Part shown: piece after piece, positions 5,355-8,864 of the stretch
Layout: the number at the start of each line of letters is the position of its first letter
Position numbering within the stretch: position 1 is the stretch's first letter
Assembly: GCA_964617065.1 (NCBI GenBank)
Contig: CAZTVM010000078.1
Location: forward strand, 1 to 8,864
DNA length: 8,864 bases
DNA from: JAVBNU01 sp964617065
GTDB taxonomy: Bacteria; Cyanobacteriota; Vampirovibrionia; Gastranaerophilales; Gastranaerophilaceae
Direction: 5' to 3'
The notes under the pieces: model-generated
The model's input: the letters and a program-made list of their open reading frames with translations, nothing else
What the model was told of the DNA's origin: nothing
Database searches by the model: none
Translations under genes and position numbers: made by a program

Positions 5355-8339
5355 TTGACAAAAGAAATAAACATTTACAAAAATTTAAGTTTGAAAAAAA
5401 ATAATTTAGATGATTTATTTTTAAATTTAAGCGAAAACCCAAAAGACTTGCCAAATAGGGATTTTAGGCTACAATTGAGTACATTGTATCAGGTTTTTGA
5501 AGACGAATTTGCAGGGGCGTTTGCTTCAAATATAACTCCTATACGTAAAACTGAATTTTATTTAATTTTTGACAAAGGTGAATTAAAAGCATTTATTACA
5601 CCTATAAACAATTTTCAATTTTATTTGAAATCGAAAGGTTCATTATACAGATTTTCTTCTACTTTTATTGATATTGACGGCGTCCAAACAGAGGGTTTTT
5701 TAGTTTCAGAAGAAGTTATTTGGGATTATCTTGATAGCTTTTCAGAACTTTTAGACTTTGATGATGGCACAGGCACTTTTAATTATTTAAACTGTTTTAC
5801 TCAGGTAATAATGAAAATAGTAGAACGTCTTTATTTTATGCCTGTCGTTAATCTTTCTGAAAATACTTTTTCGATAAACTATGATTTAATTTCTGACAAC
5901 AAAGAGGTTATTTCTGCAATTGAAGCGTTAGAAAAAGATTTACCCAAAAATTTATTTATTAATCTCGATAATAAAACACAGAGTCAACTATTCAATTTAC
6001 TTTTGGAAAAATATTTTAATCATGTTATTTTTAAATTTTTGTTTGTAAAAGCTGCAAAATTTAAGGACTCACGTTCGGCGTTTTATTTTATAAAAAATAC
6101 AACTTACAAAAGATATGAGAGAAGAACAGATGTAGGACTGAATATTTCCGAGTGGATTGACGAAATGAGTATCGGAAAATATGATATCGTTCCACTGATA
6201 AAAATTGAAAAGTTGGAAAAAGACAAATTCAGGTTTAATATACAAATTAAAAATATAAAAACAGATGAAGTAATAACACTTTCTGAATTAGAGAAAAAAC
6301 AGGAAGTTTTTGGTGTAAATTCATCGATTGCACTCAAAAATATAGAAAAACAAATAAATTATATTGTTCGTTATTTTCCTGATTTTATGGACAGATTTGA
6401 CAGTATCGACGAAAATATCATATTGTCATTGAATGAAGTTTATAAATTTGTAACTCAAACTAATTATCAACTTCAAAAAGCGGCTGTAGAAACGATTTTG
6501 CCAGACGATTTTAACAAAATTATCGTTCCTCGTGCATCAATCAACGCAACTGTCAGAAAAAACCGAGAGAGCAATTTATATGATATTCTAGTGGACAACA
6601 AAGACTCAACTATTAGTCTCAACGACATTTTGGATTTTTCGTATTCAATTGCAATCGGTGCAGAAAAATTGACATTAGAAGAATTTGAAAAGCAGTTTAA
6701 AGACGCAGAAGGTCTCGTCCAATTCAAAGACATGTACGTTTTATTCGACAAACAAGAGTACAAAAATATACTCGACCGTGTAAATTTACAAAAAAGCAAA
6801 CCGTTGACTAAATTTGATTTGCTTCACGCAGCTTTATCTAAACAAATGGGCGATTATGATTTTGATTATGACGAAGCCTTCACAAAAATTATTCAAGATT
6901 TAGGCAAAGTTGAAAATGTTAATATTTCAGAAAATTTAAACGGGGAATTACGACCATATCAAATAAACGGATTTAAGTGGCTTTGGACAAATACGCTAAA
7001 GGGCTTTGGCTGTTGTATGGCAGATGATATGGGACTCGGAAAAACAATTCAAGTAATTAGCCTTATGCTAAAATTAAAAGACGAGAAGAAAATTAAAGAC
7101 CCTATTATTGTAATATGCCCGACAACTTTAGTCGGCAACTGGATAAAGGAATTAAGTAATTTTGCACCGAATTTAAAAGCTGCATCTTACCAAGGGGCTG
7201 ACCGGGAATTAGATGTAAAAAACGATGTAATTATTACAACTTTTGCAATTCTGCGTATTGATATAGAAAAATTCAAAAAGCAAAAATGGGGCATGGTCAT
7301 AGTCGACGAAGCTCAAAATATCAAAAACCCTGATACTGCGCAAACTCAAGCGGTTAAAACACTGAAATCTGATATAAAAATAGCCATGACCGGTACTCCT
7401 GTTGAAAATCGCTTAACTGAGTTGTGGAGCATTTTTGATTTTATAAATCGGGGCTATCTTGGGACTTTACGTGATTTTCAAAAAAGTTATGCTATTCCTA
7501 TAGAAAAATTTAAAGAATACAGCAGAGCTGAAAAATTAAAACTTTCTGTTTCTCCTTTTATACTCAGGCGATTGAAAAATGACAAAAACATTATATCTGA
7601 TTTGCCGGAAAAAATTGTGAATGACGAATACTGCTATTTAGCTAAACCGCAAGCGATTTTATATGAAAAAGTTTTAAATGGTTTAATGTCACAAATTTCT
7701 ATGAATACAGGTATAAACCGTCGAGGACTGATTTTCAAGTTAATTACAGCATTAAAGCAAATTTGTAATCATCCGTATCAGTACTTAAAATCAGGAGATT
7801 ATTCAAAAGATATTTCAGGAAAATGCAGTCGTTTCGTTGATTTATCCAAAAATATTATCGAAAATAACGAAAAAATGATTGTATTTACTCAATACAAAGA
7901 AATGGGGCACATACTCGAAAAAGTTGTCGCTGATGAGTTGAATTTTACTCCACTTTTCTTTCATGGTTCGCTGAACCGCCAACAACGTGATAACATGCTG
8001 GAACAATTTGAAAAAGACGAGTCGCAAAAAATGATGCTTTTGTCGCTAAAAGCGGGTGGTACAGGGCTGAACTTGGTTCAAGCAACAAATGTAATACATT
8101 ATGATTTGTGGTGGAATCCTGCTGTCGAAGACCAAGCTACTGACCGAACTTACCGTATAGGACAAGATAAAAATGTAATGGTATATCGTCTTATAAATCT
8201 CGGGACTTTTGAAGAAAAAATCAATGAAATGTTGAAGACTAAAAAGGAATTAGCTAATTTAGCAGTATTCGAAGGAGAAAAAGTAATTACCGAATTGTCT
8301 GACGACGAAATTTATCAAATATTCTCTTTAGTAAGTTAA
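5355..8339 (+). CDS. SNF2-family DEAD/DEAH-type helicase (ATP-dependent DNA translocase)
   Basis: The 994-aa protein is a bacterial Swi2/Snf2-type ATPase, which moves along double-stranded DNA or remodels protein-DNA complexes rather than unwinding strands. The ATPase half starts near LRPYQINGFKWLW (532-544). Motif I is DDMGLGKT (557-564), Ia ICPTTLVGNW (587-596), II DEAQ (651-654), III MTGTPVENR (678-686), and ILRRLKND (736-743) follows. The second RecA lobe has IV VFTQY (843-847), V LKAGGTGLNL (898-907) and VI DQATDRTYRIGQ (926-937). All catalytic residues are present. The first about 530 residues lack SWIM-type zinc cysteines. Residues about 425-475 (SIAIGAEKLTLEEFEKQF and on) resemble the DUF3670 domain that precedes the ATPase in many bacterial SNF2 proteins; the rest is unassigned. 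The gene has its own strong promoter and stands alone, with no nuclease or methylase neighbour in view. Its start is TTG. Cellular role (transcription recycling, repair or defence) cannot be told. Confidence 0.96.
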   Translation: MTKEINIYKNLSLKKNNLDDLFLNLSENPKDLPNRDFRLQLSTLYQVFEDEFAGAFASNITPIRKTEFYLIFDKGELKAFITPINNFQFYLKSKGSLYRFSSTFIDIDGVQTEGFLVSEEVIWDYLDSFSELLDFDDGTGTFNYLNCFTQVIMKIVERLYFMPVVNLSENTFSINYDLISDNKEVISAIEALEKDLPKNLFINLDNKTQSQLFNLLLEKYFNHVIFKFLFVKAAKFKDSRSAFYFIKNTTYKRYERRTDVGLNISEWIDEMSIGKYDIVPLIKIEKLEKDKFRFNIQIKNIKTDEVITLSELEKKQEVFGVNSSIALKNIEKQINYIVRYFPDFMDRFDSIDENIILSLNEVYKFVTQTNYQLQKAAVETILPDDFNKIIVPRASINATVRKNRESNLYDILVDNKDSTISLNDILDFSYSIAIGAEKLTLEEFEKQFKDAEGLVQFKDMYVLFDKQEYKNILDRVNLQKSKPLTKFDLLHAALSKQMGDYDFDYDEAFTKIIQDLGKVENVNISENLNGELRPYQINGFKWLWTNTLKGFGCCMADDMGLGKTIQVISLMLKLKDEKKIKDPIIVICPTTLVGNWIKELSNFAPNLKAASYQGADRELDVKNDVIITTFAILRIDIEKFKKQKWGMVIVDEAQNIKNPDTAQTQAVKTLKSDIKIAMTGTPVENRLTELWSIFDFINRGYLGTLRDFQKSYAIPIEKFKEYSRAEKLKLSVSPFILRRLKNDKNIISDLPEKIVNDEYCYLAKPQAILYEKVLNGLMSQISMNTGINRRGLIFKLITALKQICNHPYQYLKSGDYSKDISGKCSRFVDLSKNIIENNEKMIVFTQYKEMGHILEKVVADELNFTPLFFHGSLNRQQRDNMLEQFEKDESQKMMLLSLKAGGTGLNLVQATNVIHYDLWWNPAVEDQATDRTYRIGQDKNVMVYRLINLGTFEEKINEMLKTKKELANLAVFEGEKVITELSDDEIYQIFSLVS

Positions 8340-8371
8340 AAATCCATTTGTAAAGTTCTAAAAACTCTTGC

Positions 8372-8405
8372 TCTGTATGAGTTTACAGAAATATTAATTT
8401 TTTTT
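8372..8405 (+). terminator. Possible intrinsic terminator after the helicase gene
   Basis: TCTGTA (8372-8377) pairs with TACAGA (8384-8389) around a 6-nt loop. An eight-T run (8398-8405) follows after 8 AT-rich bases. An overlapping alternative stem AAACTC/GAGTTT (8362-8367 with 8379-8384) is also possible. Stems are short and the T run is somewhat distant, so efficiency is doubtful. Confidence 0.35.
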
Positions 8406-8469
8406 ACAGAAAAATGCGCAACATTGTTTACATATAAAACTATTCGAGTTATATTAAGAATGTAAAGAA

Positions 8470-8481
8470 TTTCTGCAGAAA
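8470..8481. repeat. Perfect 12-bp palindrome, possible operator
   Basis: TTTCTGCAGAAA is its own reverse complement. It lies in the spacer 79 nt before the last gene, where a dimeric repressor or activator could bind. There is no clear promoter around it, so this is only a candidate. Confidence 0.3.
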
Positions 8482-8526
8482 CTAGCAAAATATTTTGTGT
8501 ATAAGTTTTGTATGTGTGAATGTATT

Positions 8527-8556
8527 TAATGGTAGGTAGGGAACATAATGGTAGGT
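8527..8556 (+). repeat. 11-bp direct repeat upstream of the last gene
   Basis: TAATGGTAGGT occurs at 8527-8537 and again at 8546-8556, a period of 19 nt. Each copy contains an ATG and a GGTAGG purine-rich stretch, so the repeat creates two start-codon/RBS-like units just before the ATG at 8561. The second unit opens an 8-codon ORF (8548-8574) that overlaps the start of the last gene. Confidence 0.55.
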
Positions 8557-8560
8557 CAAA

Positions 8561-8864
8561 ATGTTAGTTCGTAATGACGTTTTATGCGGCAGAGTTCCGT
8601 ATTGTGCTGCGACTGATGGGCTTTCAACTAAAGTTAACTTAGATAAACAGGTTGACTCGTCGGTTTCATTTAAAGGTGCACCACCTGATTTTCTTAGAAT
8701 TGCAAAAAATGCAATATCTGTTAAAGAAAAAGGTGCACAAATTTTTAAAAACATGCCTAAATCGGTTCGATGGTTAAGCTCTACTTCAACATTTTTAAAG
8801 GGTGAATGGGGAACATGTCTTGTTACAGCGTTAGGTACAGGTTTAGTCGCTCCTCTAATGATAG
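8561..8864 (+). CDS. Unrecognised protein, 3' end beyond the window
   Basis: An ORF open to the window edge, with 101 residues visible. It starts MLVRNDVLCGRVPYC, passes VSFKGAPPDFLRIAKN near residues 36-51, and ends in a hydrophobic glycine-rich stretch, LVTALGTGLVAPLMI (about 87-101), which may begin a membrane segment. The start is bounded by an in-frame TAG at 8552-8554, so ATG 8561 is the earliest ATG; the AGGT before it (8553-8556) is a weak RBS only 4 nt away. It may therefore depend on coupling to the short overlapping ORF at 8548. Codon use looks normal for the region, and the antisense frame across it is a shadow. I do not recognise a family. Three Cys lie in the visible part but form no clear motif. 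Confidence 0.65.
   Translation, partial: MLVRNDVLCGRVPYCAATDGLSTKVNLDKQVDSSVSFKGAPPDFLRIAKNAISVKEKGAQIFKNMPKSVRWLSSTSTFLKGEWGTCLVTALGTGLVAPLMI

Noticed and set aside
6473..6799. 108-codon ORF on the - strand
   Set aside because: It is contained within the SNF2 gene, in the DUF3670-like region, with no motif or RBS.
5355..8339. SNF2 helicase as part of a phage-defence island (for example DISARM-like)
   Set aside because: No methyltransferase, nuclease, phospholipase-D-like or other partner gene lies in the window, and the neighbours are a signalling operon and an unknown gene.
8482..8754. 90-codon ORF on the - strand
   Set aside because: It runs opposite the last + strand gene, has no good RBS, and its translation looks like an antisense shadow. 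The + frame continues open to the window end.

Overview
The window is AT-rich bacterial chromosomal DNA. It opens inside a well-conserved elongation factor Tu gene and ends inside an unrecognised open gene. All sizeable genes lie on the + strand; the only candidate on the - strand is a 37-codon ORF. Low G+C, a type IV pilus-type MshEN/GspE architecture and an EF-Tu of general bacterial type would fit a Melainabacteria/Gastranaerophilales-like gut bacterium. That placement is a guess from overall style and not a demonstrated assignment. No phage, IS element, CRISPR array, tRNA or rRNA was recognised.

Layout: (1) 2-973 is the C-terminal four fifths of tuf, closed by a tandem TAA TAA and a strong intrinsic terminator at 999-1029. 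(2) 1114-4973 is a tight three-gene operon: a 697-aa soluble hybrid-like histidine kinase, a 121-aa stand-alone receiver protein, and a 461-aa GspE/PilB-like protein, with gaps of only 11 and 3 nt. (3) 4974-5354 is a 381-nt gap between larger genes. It holds a possible 37-aa minus-strand gene (5114 to 5001), a small inverted repeat, and a strong extended -10 promoter facing the next gene. (4) 5355-8339 is a 994-aa SNF2-family helicase with a TTG start. (5) 8340-8560 is an AT-rich spacer with a weak terminator, a perfect 12-bp palindrome and an 11-bp direct repeat. (6) 8561 to the end is the start of an unrecognised protein.

The most interesting part is the operon. The kinase core and the stand-alone receiver keep every expected catalytic residue. 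The accessory domains around them look like worn versions of known modules: a receiver-like N-terminus without its acidic pocket, a C-terminal region resembling a GGDEF domain whose signature reads GADKF, and an MshEN+GspE protein. That last protein keeps its Walker A lysine but has lost the Asp-box aspartate, the Walker B glutamate position, the His-box histidine, the arginine positions and the metal-binding cysteines. The likely picture is a phosphorelay (kinase to receiver) coupled to a GspE-derived protein that has been repurposed as a nucleotide-binding sensor or adaptor and no longer works as a pilus motor. This is inference from motif reading by eye.
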